The notes: generated by a model from the letters alone, not told the origin. Numbered from the stretch's first letter, positions 26,823 to 37,308 are shown. The stretch is DNA of 64,000 nt from Phyllobacterium sophorae (GCF_003010965.1 NZ_PGGM01000001.1:310001-374000); one strand, 5' to 3'. A program made the numbers and translations.

Positions 26823-28841
26823 ATGAAAAATCCTATGTCTCAGCAAGCCAATCTTCTTGGTCACGAATCCAGTCCATATCTGCGTCAGCATGCGGACAAT
26901 CCGGTTCACTGGCGGCCATGGGGCAAGGCGGCGCTTGAAGAGTCACGTGAGACCGGAAAGCCCATACTTCTGTCGGTCGGCTACGCCGCCTGTCATTGGT
27001 GCCATGTCATGGCACATGAATGTTTCGAGGATGCGGAAGTAGCGGCTCTCATGAATGCGCTCTATGTCAACATCAAGGTAGACCGCGAAGAGCGTCCGGA
27101 CATCGATCAGATCTACATGGCTGCACTGGCGGCCATGGGTGAGCAGGGTGGCTGGCCGCTTACGATGTTCCTGACGCCGGAAGCAAAGCCATTCTGGGGC
27201 GGAACTTATTTTCCCAAGCATTCGCGCTATGGCCGGCCGGGCTTTGTCGACGTCCTCCAATCGATTGCCCGAGTCTGGAATGAGGATCGCGGCCGCGTCG
27301 AGCAGAATGTCGACGCGTTGACAACGCATGTCACTGCTCGGCTTGATGCCAAGGCGGACGCCTCGCCGCTTGACAAGCACCTGTTTGATCAATTCTCCGA
27401 AAATATCCATGGGATGGTCGATCATGTCAGAGGCGGTCTCGCGGGAGCGCCAAAATTTCCAAACGCTCCTTTCATGGATACATTGTGGCTGTCCTGGCTG
27501 CGCACCGGTGAAAAGCGCCATAGAGATGCGTTTCTGCTTAGTCTCAGGACTATGCTGCAGGGTGGAATCTATGATCATCTTGGCGGGGGACTGTCCCGTT
27601 ACGCTGTGGATGATTCATGGCTAGTGCCGCATTTCGAAAAAATGCTTTACGACAATGCACAATTTATTCGCCATGCGACATTCGGCTTCGCCGAAACCGG
27701 TGATGAATTGTTCCGCTTCCGAATCGAAGAGACGGTCGCCTGGCTGCAGCGGGAAATGCTGGTTGACGGACGCTTCGCCTCCAGCCTCGATGCAGACAGC
27801 GAAGGAGAGGAAGGTCGGTTCTATGTCTGGACGGCAGGCGAAATTCCGGGAAGTTCCGAGTTCGATGCGTTTCGCCGCGTTTATGATGTGAGCGATCAGG
27901 GCAATTGGGAAGGCAAATCGATCCTTAATCGCTTGCATTCACTCGACGCTCTTGATCTTGAAAGCGAGAAACAATTGAAGCAGGCGCGTCAGGCGCTCTT
28001 TGCCCTGCGCGAGAACCGTATTCGTCCTGGCCGGGACGACAAGGCATTGACGGACTGGAATGGCCTGATGATCCGCGCCCTTGCCGAAGCCGGACGTGCG
28101 TTCGAGCGAAAGGATTGGCTTGATTGCAGCCTTATTGCATACCGTTCCATCTCCGAATCGATGGTTGATGAACGGCTCCCCCATTCGGTATTGGGCGATT
28201 CGCGCCTGTTCCCCGGACTTTCTTCGGACTACGCGGCAATGATCAACGCCGCCCTGTCGCTTTACCAAGCGACGCAGGATGAAGCGTTTGTCACGGACGC
28301 ACGCCACTGGCTTGCCGCGCTGGATGAATGGCATAGGACTGAGGACGGTAATTATGCCCTCAGCGCTTCGGACAGCGCGGACGTGATTGTTCGCGTGCGA
28401 GGGGATCAGGATGAGGCAATCCCAAGCGCGACCAGCCAGATTATCGAAGCCATCAGCCGTCTGGCGATTGTCACCAGTGACGAGACATTGCGGCAGCATG
28501 CGGAACGAATTGCCGAGAATGCGCTCGGCCGGGTCCTGCAGCAACGCTATGGCCAGGCTGGCGTTCTCAACAGCGCCAGCCTATTGCTCGAGCCGGTGAA
28601 GCTCGTACTGGTTACGCCAGACAAGGAGCATTCATTGATGCAGGTGGCTAACCGTCATCCGGATCCGCGGCGCGTGGACATCTGGATTCCCTTCGACAGG
28701 GAAAAGAAGATTGTACTCGTGCCCGGCGGGGGTGAGATAACGATAAAAAAACCCGCGGCTTATTTGTGCCGCGGGCTTGTCTGTCTTGCACCAGTGGAAA
28801 CAGAAGGAGCACTCGAAGCGCTTCTTCGCCCAACTTCGTAG
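26823..28841 (+). CDS. Thioredoxin-domain protein, YyaL/DUF255 family
   Basis: A 672-residue protein with an N-terminal thioredoxin-like domain (about 1-170) and a C-terminal six-hairpin glycosidase-like region. The N-terminus has SSPYLRQHADNPVHW and the redox-like SVGYAACHWCHVMAHECFED, in which CHWC replaces CGPC. This matches the spermatogenesis-associated protein 20/YyaL family of unknown function. It is inserted between mnmE (divergent) and rho (convergent). Only two bases separate its stop from rho's, and its last 35 codons contain a terminator for rho. M5 at 26835 is an alternative start. Confidence 0.9.
   Translation: MKNPMSQQANLLGHESSPYLRQHADNPVHWRPWGKAALEESRETGKPILLSVGYAACHWCHVMAHECFEDAEVAALMNALYVNIKVDREERPDIDQIYMAALAAMGEQGGWPLTMFLTPEAKPFWGGTYFPKHSRYGRPGFVDVLQSIARVWNEDRGRVEQNVDALTTHVTARLDAKADASPLDKHLFDQFSENIHGMVDHVRGGLAGAPKFPNAPFMDTLWLSWLRTGEKRHRDAFLLSLRTMLQGGIYDHLGGGLSRYAVDDSWLVPHFEKMLYDNAQFIRHATFGFAETGDELFRFRIEETVAWLQREMLVDGRFASSLDADSEGEEGRFYVWTAGEIPGSSEFDAFRRVYDVSDQGNWEGKSILNRLHSLDALDLESEKQLKQARQALFALRENRIRPGRDDKALTDWNGLMIRALAEAGRAFERKDWLDCSLIAYRSISESMVDERLPHSVLGDSRLFPGLSSDYAAMINAALSLYQATQDEAFVTDARHWLAALDEWHRTEDGNYALSASDSADVIVRVRGDQDEAIPSATSQIIEAISRLAIVTSDETLRQHAERIAENALGRVLQQRYGQAGVLNSASLLLEPVKLVLVTPDKEHSLMQVANRHPDPRRVDIWIPFDREKKIVLVPGGGEITIKKPAAYLCRGLVCLAPVETEGALEALLRPTS
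28745..28775 (-). terminator. Rho-independent terminator of rho, inside the convergent gene
   Basis: On the minus strand CCCGCGGC at 28775-28768 pairs with its complement at 28759-28752 over an eight-base loop, followed by seven T residues (28751-28745). It lies 69 bases beyond the rho stop, within the DUF255 protein's coding sequence, where it encodes a KKPAAYLCRGL stretch. Confidence 0.85.
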
Positions 28842-28843
28842 GG

Positions 28844-30109
28844 TTATGTATTCATCGAGTCGAAGAACTCGCCATTGGTCTTGGTTTGCTTGAGCTTGTC
28901 GATGAGGAACTCGATCGCGTCCGTCGTACCCATCGGCGCGAGAATGCGGCGAAGAACGAAGATCTTCTGCAGATCCTGACGCGGCACGAGGAGGTCTTCC
29001 TTGCGTGTACCGGACTTGAGGATGTCCATGGCCGGAAAGATGCGCTTGTCAGCGACCTTGCGGTCGAGCACGATTTCCGAGTTGCCGGTTCCCTTGAACT
29101 CTTCAAAGATGACTTCGTCCATGCGGCTACCGGTATCGATCAGTGCCGTCGCGATAATCGTGAGCGAACCGCCTTCCTCGATATTGCGTGCGGCACCGAA
29201 GAAGCGCTTCGGGCGCTGGAGGGCGTTGGCGTCGACGCCACCAGTCAGGACCTTGCCGGATGAAGGCACAACAGTGTTGTAGGCGCGGCCGAGACGGGTG
29301 ATGGAATCGAGCAGAATGACCACGTCGCGGCCATGTTCGACAAGGCGCTTGGCCTTCTCGATGACCATTTCCGCAACCTGGACGTGGCGCGACGCCGGCT
29401 CATCGAAGGTCGATGATACAACTTCGCCCTTCACCGAGCGCTGCATATCGGTCACTTCTTCGGGGCGCTCGTCGATCAGAAGCACGATGAGGTAGCATTC
29501 CGGATGGTTGGCAGTGATTGAATGCGCGATATTCTGTAGCAGAACGGTCTTACCGGTCCGTGGCGGCGCGACGATCAGCCCACGCTGGCCTTTGCCGAGC
29601 GGCGCTACCAGATCGATCACCCGCGCGGAGAGATCCTTTGTCGTCGGATTTTCCAACTCCATCTTGAAACGCTCATTCGGATAGAGCGGCGTCAGATTGT
29701 CGAAGTGGATCTTGTGCCGGATTTTTTCCGGATCTTCGAAATTGATCGTGTTGACCTTCAGAAGGGCGAAATAGCGCTCACCTTCCTTGGGTCCCCGGAT
29801 GGGGCCCTCCACCGTATCGCCGGTCTTCAGCGAGAAACGCCGGATTTGCGATGGTGAAATATAGATATCATCGGGACCCGGGAGATAATTGGCATTGGCG
29901 GATCGCATGAAGCCGAAGCCGTCCTGCAAAATCTCGACCACACCTTCGCCGATGATTTCGACTTCCTGCGAAGCCAGCTTCTTCAAAATGGCAAACATCA
30001 ATTCCTGTTTGCGCATGACGCTAGCGTTCTCGACTTCAAGCGACTCTGCAAAGGCAAGGAGGTCGACCGCTGTCTTGTTCTTGAGTTCTTGTAGTTTCAT
30101 TTCCTGCAT
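28844..30109 (-). CDS. rho: Transcription termination factor Rho
   Basis: The hexameric RNA helicase that ends transcription. The 421-residue protein starts [18 protein letters not shown], has the cold-shock-like RNA-binding [17 protein letters not shown], Walker [13 protein letters not shown], Walker [17 protein letters not shown] and the R-loop/Q-loop region [17 protein letters not shown]. The ATG at 30109 is chosen by family N-terminus. A 195-base leader separates it from hemJ. Confidence 0.97.
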   Translation of the reverse strand: MQEMKLQELKNKTAVDLLAFAESLEVENASVMRKQELMFAILKKLASQEVEIIGEGVVEILQDGFGFMRSANANYLPGPDDIYISPSQIRRFSLKTGDTVEGPIRGPKEGERYFALLKVNTINFEDPEKIRHKIHFDNLTPLYPNERFKMELENPTTKDLSARVIDLVAPLGKGQRGLIVAPPRTGKTVLLQNIAHSITANHPECYLIVLLIDERPEEVTDMQRSVKGEVVSSTFDEPASRHVQVAEMVIEKAKRLVEHGRDVVILLDSITRLGRAYNTVVPSSGKVLTGGVDANALQRPKRFFGAARNIEEGGSLTIIATALIDTGSRMDEVIFEEFKGTGNSEIVLDRKVADKRIFPAMDILKSGTRKEDLLVPRQDLQKIFVLRRILAPMGTTDAIEFLIDKLKQTKTNGEFFDSMNT

Positions 30110-30304
30110 GTGTGCGGAACTCTTAATTCTATGTTTGAAATGGGGAAGGGAAATGACGATGCCTGAATGCAGTGCCACTGAAAATGGCTGGATATTGCTG
30201 TGGCGGTATTTCCAGAGAGGAGGCCCCTATCTAGCCAATCATGTCAGCAAGGGCAAGAGGTTTCATGAGTGGATTTGATATGAGACTGCAGTTTTTATGA
30301 TAGA

Positions 30305-30844
30305 TCAAAATGGCTTTATAATGACCATAAGGACGATGATGATCATGAGCACAGCCGGCACTTCGTTCATCATGCGCCAGAAGCGTGCCGGTTTTTCATT
30401 CCGGTCTTGCGCAAACAGCCGCACTGCCTTGGAAAAATAGCCATGCGCACCCGACAAGATCAAGACTGCCAGGAATTTTACGTGAAACCACCCATCCATA
30501 TAGGCTGCCGATTGCCACGTGAGCCACAAACCCGCGAGCCAGGTTATCCCCATGGCCGGATCGATAATTGCCTTGAGCAGCCGCTGTTCCATGACTTTGA
30601 ATGTCTCTGACTGGACAGAGCCGGGTTCGGCAGCACAATGATAGACGAACAGCCGCGGCAAATAGAGCATCCCTGCCATCCATGAGATAACGGCGATGAC
30701 ATGGATCGCCTTCACCCAGAGGTAGGATTCGGCCGGATACAGGACGGCAAGCGTTATACCACCAATCGCCACAAGAGCCGCGATGGTCCGTGGCAACACC
30801 GGAATTTTTCTGACGCTGCCCTCATCCGGTTTTGTTGTCGTCAT
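30305..30844 (-). CDS. hemJ: Protoporphyrinogen oxidase HemJ
   Basis: Inner-membrane enzyme that oxidises protoporphyrinogen IX to protoporphyrin IX in bacteria without HemG or HemY. The 179-residue protein has about four to five membrane helices and the motifs YLWVKAIHVIAVISWMAGMLYLPRLFVYH and WFHVKFLAVLILSGAHGY, with the conserved histidines that probably bind haem. AAGGAA precedes the ATG. It follows hemE by 17 bases, so the two form one haem-synthesis operon. Confidence 0.93.
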   Translation of the reverse strand: MTTTKPDEGSVRKIPVLPRTIAALVAIGGITLAVLYPAESYLWVKAIHVIAVISWMAGMLYLPRLFVYHCAAEPGSVQSETFKVMEQRLLKAIIDPAMGITWLAGLWLTWQSAAYMDGWFHVKFLAVLILSGAHGYFSKAVRLFAQDRNEKPARFWRMMNEVPAVLMIIIVLMVIIKPF

Positions 30845-30861
30845 GCGAATTTCCTTCCGTG

Positions 30862-31893
30862 CTATTTTCGCGGCGCGGCCTGGCGAACACGGTGAACCAT
30901 CTGTTCCACGTGCGACACAGGCGCATCCGGGGTAATCCCATGACCGAGATTGAAGATTAGCGGTCCATGACCCAGAGAATCGAGAATGGCATCGACCCCC
31001 TCATCAAGTGCACGGCCACCGGCAACGACCCGCAGTGGATCAAGATTTCCCTGAACCGCACCACCGCCTTGCAGCGAAGACGCCATGGACAGCGGTACTG
31101 ACCAATCCAGCCCGAGCGCGGTAATGCCGGTTCGCTCGCGGTAGTTGACGTAGAGCGCGCCTGCACCCTTCGGAAAACCGATAACAGGTACGCCCGGATG
31201 AACTGCGCGAACTTTCTTGACGATGCGTGCCACCGGTGCCACGCAAAACTGCTCGAAGCAGGTTTCATCGAGAACGCCCGCCCAGGAATCGAAAATCTGC
31301 ACCGCATCCGCGCCGGCATCGATCTGCCGGATCAGATATTCAGCAGAAACATCTGCTAGCACATCCAGCAATTTCTGGAACGCCTCAGCATTGCGATAGG
31401 CGAAAAGCCGGGCAGGGGCCTGATCAGGCGTTCCATGGCCGGCAATCATATAGGTCGCCACGGTCCAGGGAGCCCCACAGAAGCCTAGCAGTGTTGTTTC
31501 CGTAGGGAGTTGCTGCCGCAGAAGCCGCACCGTCTCATAGACCGGCTCCAGGCGATCAGCAGCGCCACCGGATTCCAGCCAGAATATTCCATCAACGTCG
31601 ATTGGCGTCATCAAAGGGCCGCGCCCCTCCTCAAAGCGGAGATCCCGGCCGAGCGCATGGGGGACGACAAGAATATCGGAAAAGAGAATTGCTGCGTCGA
31701 AGCCAAAACGGCGGATGGGCTGCAGTGTCACTTCCACCGCAAGATCGGGCGAGTAACAGAGGTCGAGAAAACTGCCAGCCGTTTTCCTTACCTGCCTGTA
31801 CTCGGGAAGATAACGTCCAGCTTGGCGCATCATCCAGACAGGAGGAGGAAAGACAGTCTCGCCTCCAAGGACTTTCAGCACTTTGCGAACCAT
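30862..31893 (-). CDS. hemE: Uroporphyrinogen decarboxylase
   Basis: Removes four carboxyl groups from uroporphyrinogen III to give coproporphyrinogen III. The 343-residue protein has the [16 protein letters not shown] signature at the N-terminus and the [14 protein letters not shown] segment. GGAGAG at good spacing selects the ATG at 31893 over a GTG five codons earlier. It is transcribed away from the putative origin and precedes hemJ. Confidence 0.96.
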   Translation of the reverse strand: MVRKVLKVLGGETVFPPPVWMMRQAGRYLPEYRQVRKTAGSFLDLCYSPDLAVEVTLQPIRRFGFDAAILFSDILVVPHALGRDLRFEEGRGPLMTPIDVDGIFWLESGGAADRLEPVYETVRLLRQQLPTETTLLGFCGAPWTVATYMIAGHGTPDQAPARLFAYRNAEAFQKLLDVLADVSAEYLIRQIDAGADAVQIFDSWAGVLDETCFEQFCVAPVARIVKKVRAVHPGVPVIGFPKGAGALYVNYRERTGITALGLDWSVPLSMASSLQGGGAVQGNLDPLRVVAGGRALDEGVDAILDSLGHGPLIFNLGHGITPDAPVSHVEQMVHRVRQAAPRK

Positions 31894-32306
31894 TGTCAGT
31901 CTCTCCACCCTTACTCTTTAAAAAAGAAATTTAGATTTCTTTGGGTTTTCTGATTCTTAGAGTCTGTTTGTATCGGGAATTACCAATTTGCCAGCATTTT
32001 CCCACAGTCCGGAGTTTCTGCCATAAATCCGGAAAACCAAAGGTTGAAATCCGGGAAGAACGTGGAAAGCTCCATAAACATAATCATTACAATGGTTTAA
32101 GATAATGCTAATTGTGAATAAATATGTGGAAAGTCGGGGAATGAAAGACGAAGAGTCGCAACAATCCCCAGTTTTCCGGAAGCGCCGGAACAACGGCCCA
32201 CAATCGGGTTCGCTGTGGATGACTTGCCAATAATTCACATGGCTGCCATCAGTTGTGGATGCTTTGGCTGATTGTCCCCAGCCATCAACAGGAGTGCAAA
32301 ATTTCT
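31894..32306. other. Putative chromosomal origin of replication (oriC)
   Basis: This 413-base gap between hemE and PPSRP is where the origin sits in Caulobacter and in many rhizobia. DnaA-box-like sites (consensus TGTGGATAA) include TGTGAATAA at 32113-32121 and TGTGGATGA at 32214-32222 (one mismatch each), and TGTGGATGC at 32254-32262, TGTGGAAAG at 32125-32133 and the complement of TTTCCCACA at 31998-32006 (two mismatches each). A CtrA-like TTAA-N7-CTAA lies at 32097-32111. An AT-rich dyad, AAAGAAAT at 31923-31930 with its complement at 31935-31942, could be the unwinding element. GANTC sites lie at 31952, 31960 and 32153; this number is near chance. Function is inferred. Confidence 0.75.
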
Positions 32307-33128
32307 GTGACGAAACCAGTAAATTACTTTCATCTTCACATGATTTCTGATGCGACCGGCGAGACTCTCATCGCGGCTGGACGCGCTGCTGCGGCGCAAT
32401 ATGCGCATGCACGAGCGATAGAGCATGTTTATCCATTGATCCGTACGGAAAAGCAGATGAAGCGGGTGCTGGATGGCATAGATGCCGAGCCTGGCATCGT
32501 CCTCTATACAATCATCGATCAGCGGCTTGCGGCGATGATTAATGATGGCTGTGCCGCGCTGGGAGTTCCCTGCGTATCGGTTCTCGAACCAGTCCTGACC
32601 ATCTTTCAATCCTATCTGGGTGCGCCGGCGGGAAGGCGTGTCGGCGCCCAGCATGTTCTCAATGCCGAATATTTCCGGCGGATCGATGCGCTCAACTTCA
32701 CCATGGAACACGATGACGGCCAATTGCCGCCAGACATCGAAGAGGCGGACGTGATTCTGATTGGTATATCACGCACATCCAAAACACCAACGAGTATTTA
32801 TCTCGCCAATCGCGGCATCAAGACCGTGAATGTCCCCATCGTAATCGGTGTTCCTATTCCCGACGTTTTGATAAACTCCGAAAGGCCGCTGATTGTCGGG
32901 CTGGTAGCCTCGGCGGAACGAATATCGCAGGTGCGCCAGCATCGCGTGCTCGGTGCAACGCATGGGTTTGACGCCGACCAATACCTCGACCGGGCCAATA
33001 TTATCGAGGAACTCACCTATGCACGGCAGATCTGCCACCGGCACAATTGGCCGATGATCGATGTTTCCCGCCGCTCAATCGAAGAAACTGCTGCTGCTGT
33101 TCTTGCCCTGCGCGCAGAGGGACGATAA
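32307..33128 (+). CDS. PEP synthase/PPDK regulatory protein (PPSRP)
   Basis: A bifunctional serine/threonine kinase and phosphorylase that controls pyruvate phosphate dikinase or PEP synthase (DUF299 family). The 273-residue protein starts at GTG as [20 protein letters not shown] and contains the P-loop-like [16 protein letters not shown] and [16 protein letters not shown] near the C-terminus. AGGAG lies 12 bases upstream. The next in-frame start upstream (TTG at 32253) falls in the origin region. It is the first gene right of oriC. Confidence 0.92.
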   Translation: MTKPVNYFHLHMISDATGETLIAAGRAAAAQYAHARAIEHVYPLIRTEKQMKRVLDGIDAEPGIVLYTIIDQRLAAMINDGCAALGVPCVSVLEPVLTIFQSYLGAPAGRRVGAQHVLNAEYFRRIDALNFTMEHDDGQLPPDIEEADVILIGISRTSKTPTSIYLANRGIKTVNVPIVIGVPIPDVLINSERPLIVGLVASAERISQVRQHRVLGATHGFDADQYLDRANIIEELTYARQICHRHNWPMIDVSRRSIEETAAAVLALRAEGR

Positions 33129-33164
33129 CGGAATTGGGGCAAAACGATTTCAGGCAACGAAGAT

Positions 33165-33764
33165 ATGACAATGAACATCATTCTAGCCTCCAAAAGCCCG
33201 TTCCGAGCAACGTTGCTGAAGAATGCTGGCGTCGCGTTCACGGCGAATTCAGCCGGTATCGATGAGCGGGCGGTAGAGGCGCCACTCTATGACAGTGGCG
33301 CGACGCCTGAAGATGTTGCACTGGTGCTCGCGGAAGCCAAGGCGATCGACGTCAGCGAGCGAAATCCTTCAGCACTGGTGATAGGCTCGGACCAGACCCT
33401 CTCCCTTGGTGACGAAGTTTTGCACAAGCCGGATAGTATGGAAGCCGCGCGGCGGCAGTTGCTGAAACTGTCGGGCCGGACGCATCATCTCAACAGTGCG
33501 GTGGTGCTCGCCAGGGATGGTCAAACATTGTGGCGTCACGTGTCTGTCGTCCGCATGACTTTGCGCGATCTCGACCCGGGTTTCATCGGCAGGCACCTGT
33601 CGCGTGTCGGAACGGCGGCCCTGCAGAGTGTGGGCGCTTACCAATATGAGGGGGAAGGGGTGCAGCTTTTCGAAAAGGTCGAAGGCGACTACTTCACGAT
33701 TGTCGGCTTGCCGCTTTTGCCACTGCTTGAAGAATTGCGCCGCGAAGGTGCCATCGATGGCTAA
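33165..33764 (+). CDS. maf: Maf-family nucleoside triphosphate pyrophosphatase
   Basis: House-cleaning enzyme that hydrolyses non-canonical or excess NTPs. The 199-residue protein starts [18 protein letters not shown] and has IDERAVEAP, the catalytic-region [15 protein letters not shown], and [22 protein letters not shown]. Whether it is of the dTTP (YhdE) or m7GTP (YceF) type is not decided. Its last bases overlap the start of aroE by eight, giving translational coupling. Confidence 0.93.
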   Translation: MTMNIILASKSPFRATLLKNAGVAFTANSAGIDERAVEAPLYDSGATPEDVALVLAEAKAIDVSERNPSALVIGSDQTLSLGDEVLHKPDSMEAARRQLLKLSGRTHHLNSAVVLARDGQTLWRHVSVVRMTLRDLDPGFIGRHLSRVGTAALQSVGAYQYEGEGVQLFEKVEGDYFTIVGLPLLPLLEELRREGAIDG

Positions 33765-34605
33765 GGCTTTTGTTACAGGTTTCCCCATTCGCCATTCGCG
33801 CTCACCGCTGATCCACGGCCATTGGTTGAATCAATACGGGTTGAGCGGTTCCTATCAGGCTATCGAAGTCGCGCCAGAAGGTTTTGCCGATTTCGTGCAG
33901 AGCCTTCAACGAAATGGCTATGCCGGCGGCAATGTGACGATTCCGCATAAGGAAAATGCATTTGCGCTGTGCGATCAGCATGACCCGGCTGCCGAAGAGA
34001 TCGGTGCGGTCAACACATTGTGGTTCGACCACGGGAAACTCTGTGGTGGCAATACGGATGCCTATGGTTTCGTTGCCAATCTCGATGCACTCCGTCCTGG
34101 CTGGGACAGGAATAAATCAGCAATGGTATTGGGCGCGGGCGGTGCAAGCCGCGCCGTGGTCTATGCGCTAAAGCAGCGTGGTTTCAACGACATTCGCATC
34201 GTTAATCGCACGGTTGACCGGGCCAAGCAGCTGGAAGACCGTTTTGGCGCAGGGATCACTGCGCATGAATGGCGCGCAATTCCAGAACTGCTGAAAGGCG
34301 CCGCATTGATTGTCAATACGACTTCGCTCGGGATGGAAGGCAACGCCGATGCCGCCGTTGATCTGTCGCGAGCCGAGCCGGATGCGCTGGTAACCGACAT
34401 CGTCTATGTGCCGCTTGATACGCCGCTGCTGAGGTCGGCAGGGGAACTTGGCCTGAAAACCGCCGACGGCCTCGGTATGCTGCTGCACCAGGCAGTACCA
34501 GGGTTCGAGCGTTGGTTCGGCGTCAGGCCGGAGGTGACGCCGGCGCTGCGTCAACTGATCCTGGCCGATATGAACCAACACAGCTTAAGCAGGCGATCCA
34601 AATGA
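33757..34605 (+). CDS. aroE: Shikimate dehydrogenase
   Basis: NADPH-dependent reduction of 3-dehydroshikimate in the aromatic amino-acid pathway. The 282-residue protein begins [23 protein letters not shown], has the catalytic Lys in NVTIPHKE, the DTDAYG-equivalent GGNTDAYGF and the nucleotide-binding [10 protein letters not shown]. Its start overlaps maf and its stop overlaps coaE (ATGA). Confidence 0.96.
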   Translation: MAKAFVTGFPIRHSRSPLIHGHWLNQYGLSGSYQAIEVAPEGFADFVQSLQRNGYAGGNVTIPHKENAFALCDQHDPAAEEIGAVNTLWFDHGKLCGGNTDAYGFVANLDALRPGWDRNKSAMVLGAGGASRAVVYALKQRGFNDIRIVNRTVDRAKQLEDRFGAGITAHEWRAIPELLKGAALIVNTTSLGMEGNADAAVDLSRAEPDALVTDIVYVPLDTPLLRSAGELGLKTADGLGMLLHQAVPGFERWFGVRPEVTPALRQLILADMNQHSLSRRSK

Positions 34606-35183
34606 TCGTCCTTGGCCTCACCGGCTCGATTGGCATGGGAAAATCCACATCGGCGCAGATGTTTGTCGATGAAGGGATACCGGTTTACTCGGCTGACGAG
34701 GCCGTTCATTCGCTCTATACGGGTGCGGCGGTTCCGCTGATTGAAGCGGCATTTCCCGGAACCACCAAGAACGGCAAAGTCGATCGCACGAAGCTCTCGA
34801 TGGTAGTCGTGGGTAAGCCAAAGGCGCTGGAAAAACTTGAGGCAATTATCCATCCGCTGGTACGCGCCGAGGAAAACAGGTTTCGCGATGACGCACAGTC
34901 GCGTGACGCAAGACTGATCGTTCTCGATATTCCACTGCTGTTTGAAACCGGTGCCGATCGTCGAGTGGACAAGATACTCGTCGTTACGGCACCCGAGGAT
35001 GTCCAGCGAAAGCGCGTTCTTGAACGTCCCGGCATGACGCCAGAAAAATTCGATGCGATCCTTGCCCGCCAGACACCGGATGCGGAAAAGCGCGCGCGCG
35101 CGGATTTCATCATCGACACCCGCCATGATTTCGATGTGACCCGGGCCGAGGTCCGCAAGATTATCGGCCTCCTGTCAGGATAG
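34602..35183 (+). CDS. coaE: Dephospho-CoA kinase
   Basis: Last step of coenzyme A synthesis. The 193-residue protein has P-loop [12 protein letters not shown] at its N-terminus (residues 5-16), the substrate-binding [11 protein letters not shown], the [11 protein letters not shown] segment and a lid with RQ. The ATG overlaps the aroE stop by four bases. Confidence 0.95.
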   Translation: MIVLGLTGSIGMGKSTSAQMFVDEGIPVYSADEAVHSLYTGAAVPLIEAAFPGTTKNGKVDRTKLSMVVVGKPKALEKLEAIIHPLVRAEENRFRDDAQSRDARLIVLDIPLLFETGADRRVDKILVVTAPEDVQRKRVLERPGMTPEKFDAILARQTPDAEKRARADFIIDTRHDFDVTRAEVRKIIGLLSG

Positions 35184-35254
35184 GCGGGGGACAGAACCCA
35201 TCTCCCCTTGCCCGAATTGGCCAATTCGTGGAATTTGGGCAAAAGGATGATTCC

Positions 35255-35971
35255 ATGCGCGAAATTATATTCGATACGGAGACGACAGGGCTTGACCGGC
35301 TGGATGACCGGGTCATCGAAATTGGCGGCGTCGAACTGGTCAACCGCTTCCCCACAGGCCGTACATTTCACGTCTATATCAATCCCGAGGGCAAGGTTGT
35401 GCATCCGGACGCGCTCGCCGTGCACGGCATCAGCAACGACCAGCTTGCCGACAAGCCGCTTTTCGCCGGGATCCTCCATGATTTCCTCGATTTCATCGAT
35501 GGCGCCAAGCTGATCGCGCACAATGCGATGTTCGATATGGGCTTCATCAATGCAGAACTAAATCGCCTTGGACATCCACCGATACACAATGATCGCGTGG
35601 TTGACACATTGGCGCTCGCGCGGCGAAAGCACCCGATGGGCCCGAATTCTCTCGATGCTTTGTGCCGTCGCTATGGCATCGACAACAGCCACCGGACCAT
35701 GCACGGCGCGCTGCTGGACTCGCAGCTTCTCGCGGAAGTGTATATCGAGCTGATCGGCGGCAAGCAGGCGGCATTGGGCCTCACGATTGCGGAGCAATCC
35801 AACAACCAACAGACCAGCGATGCATCGGGACCGATCGTGATATCACGCCGGCCTGTACCGCTTGCGCCACGTCTGACCGAATCGGAGAAACTGGCCCATG
35901 CCAAACTGGTGGAAAAGATTGGTGAGAAAGCCATCTGGAACGAGCGCCGCGCCGCCGTTGAACTCCAATAA
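35255..35971 (+). CDS. dnaQ: DNA polymerase III epsilon subunit
   Basis: The 3'-5' proofreading exonuclease of the replicase. The 238-residue protein has Exo I FDTETTGL (Asp and Glu metal ligands), Exo II HNAMFDMGFINAE, and Exo III HGALLDSQLLAEVY. The C-terminal tail carries the region that binds the alpha subunit. AAAGGA precedes the ATG at 35255. It ends at a strong terminator shared with secB. Confidence 0.95.
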   Translation: MREIIFDTETTGLDRLDDRVIEIGGVELVNRFPTGRTFHVYINPEGKVVHPDALAVHGISNDQLADKPLFAGILHDFLDFIDGAKLIAHNAMFDMGFINAELNRLGHPPIHNDRVVDTLALARRKHPMGPNSLDALCRRYGIDNSHRTMHGALLDSQLLAEVYIELIGGKQAALGLTIAEQSNNQQTSDASGPIVISRRPVPLAPRLTESEKLAHAKLVEKIGEKAIWNERRAAVELQ

Positions 35972-35997
35972 AAAACCCGGGCCTGGACCCGGGTTTT
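35972..35997. terminator. Bidirectional terminator between dnaQ and secB
   Basis: A 10-bp perfect stem AAAACCCGGG/CCCGGGTTTT around CCTGGA begins immediately after the dnaQ stop. It is flanked by A before and T after. Confidence 0.9.
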
Positions 35998-36019
35998 CAC
36001 TGTCTCGAAACAGCTGGCT

Positions 36020-36526
36020 TTAGCTGACTTTCGCCTTGGCCTGTTCTTCGGCCATGCGCTGCTGGAACATCTGCGCGAAATCGATCGGGTCGATCATCAG
36101 CGGCGGGAAACCGCCATTGCGCGTTGCCTCGGCAATGATCTGACGGGCGAACGGGAACAGCAGGCGCGGGCATTCGATGAACAGCAGCGGCAGCAAATGC
36201 TCCTGCGGGAAACCGACAAGACGGAAAACGCCTCCATAGACGAGTTCCGCGTTGAACAGGACTTCCTTGCCTTCACCGGCTTTGGCCGACAGCGTCAGAA
36301 CTACATCAAAGTCGTTCTCCGCAATTGGATTGGCATTGACGTTGACATTGATGCTGATGCCGGGAGCCTTGTCGCGCGGCCGCAAAGACAGCGGAGCGCC
36401 GGGGCTCTCGAACGACAGATCCTTCACATACTGTGCCAGTATATTCAACGACTGCTGCTGGCCAGTTCCCTCGCCATTGGTCACTTCATTGCCGTTCCCG
36501 GCCTTTTCATCAGGCTTTTGAGCCAT
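36020..36526 (-). CDS. secB: Protein-export chaperone SecB
   Basis: Tetrameric chaperone that keeps preproteins unfolded for SecA. The 168-residue protein contains [31 protein letters not shown] and the conserved [17 protein letters not shown] in the C-terminal helix. AAGG lies upstream of the ATG. It converges on dnaQ. Confidence 0.96.
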   Translation of the reverse strand: MAQKPDEKAGNGNEVTNGEGTGQQQSLNILAQYVKDLSFESPGAPLSLRPRDKAPGISINVNVNANPIAENDFDVVLTLSAKAGEGKEVLFNAELVYGGVFRLVGFPQEHLLPLLFIECPRLLFPFARQIIAEATRNGGFPPLMIDPIDFAQMFQQRMAEEQAKAKVS

Positions 36527-36645
36527 TGTCTGGAAACCTTCTTCTGTTACGTCCGTTATGCACGGTATCGAATGAATGATGGCTCGCTAGCATGTGTGCC
36601 TTAGCGAGGCAAGGCACGCACTCTAATCCTATCGTTTCATTCCGG

Positions 36646-37131
36646 CTACGGCTTGGGGTTCCATGGGGAGTCCGGGTCGGGCTTACGGGAATAATCTTCG
36701 GGATCGAGTTCGATAACCCGGTCCTTTCGACGCGATGCTCCGGGTCCAGATGTTCCATGGTTGCCGGGCCGCACCACAATCACCCGGTCGCTGACGAAGC
36801 GCCAGCCAATGTCTCGCACCGCCGGTATGAACAGCAGGAGACCGATAATGTCGGTGATGAAGCCAGGAATGATCAACAGGAATGCGGCAAAGACCAGCAT
36901 CACGCCGTGAACGAGCTCGCGTTTTGGCGTTCGGCCAGCGGCTGTTTCTTCGCGAATTTTCTGAATGAGCCCAAAGCCTTGAAAACGCAGCAGGAAGACG
37001 CCGAGAAAGATCGACAGGACGATAAGACCGAGCGTTGCCAGCACGCCGATCTCGCTGCCGACCACAATAAAACCGGCGATTTCCAGAAACGGCAGCGCCA
37101 GAAAGAGCAAAGGCACGAGAGACGATCGCAA
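36646..37131 (-). CDS. fxsA: FxsA family membrane protein
   Basis: A 161-residue cytoplasmic-membrane protein with four predicted helices in the first 110 residues. The family core is PFLEIAGFIVVGSEIGVLATLGLIVLS and LLIIPGFITDIIGLLLFIPAVR; the tail is polar and proline-rich. E. coli FxsA lowers F-plasmid exclusion of phage T7; the general role is unknown. The start is TTG at 37131, with AAAGGT upstream. It is divergent from the Tim44-like gene. Confidence 0.88.
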   Translation of the reverse strand: MRSSLVPLLFLALPFLEIAGFIVVGSEIGVLATLGLIVLSIFLGVFLLRFQGFGLIQKIREETAAGRTPKRELVHGVMLVFAAFLLIIPGFITDIIGLLLFIPAVRDIGWRFVSDRVIVVRPGNHGTSGPGASRRKDRVIELDPEDYSRKPDPDSPWNPKP

Positions 37132-37308
37132 ACTAATTTACCTTTCGAATGAGATATCCGGTTATTATCCATACCCGGCGTCAATTTCATGCCTATATAG
37201 GCAAGCAAGATGAGCATTTGTATGATTGCCTCTGGCAATCTATATGATTTTGGTATTTCGGCAGAAGATCGAAGGCCGTAACGAACTTTGGGATGAATGG
37301 CAGGCGAC

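Noticed and set aside
30476-30491. Partial parS-like word in hemJ (TTTTACGTGAAACC)
   Set aside because: It has about four mismatches, including one in the central CACGTG.
31952-32157. Enrichment of GANTC sites as stand-alone proof of the origin
   Set aside because: Three sites in about 400 bases is close to chance for a five-base word with one free position; it only adds weakly to the other evidence.
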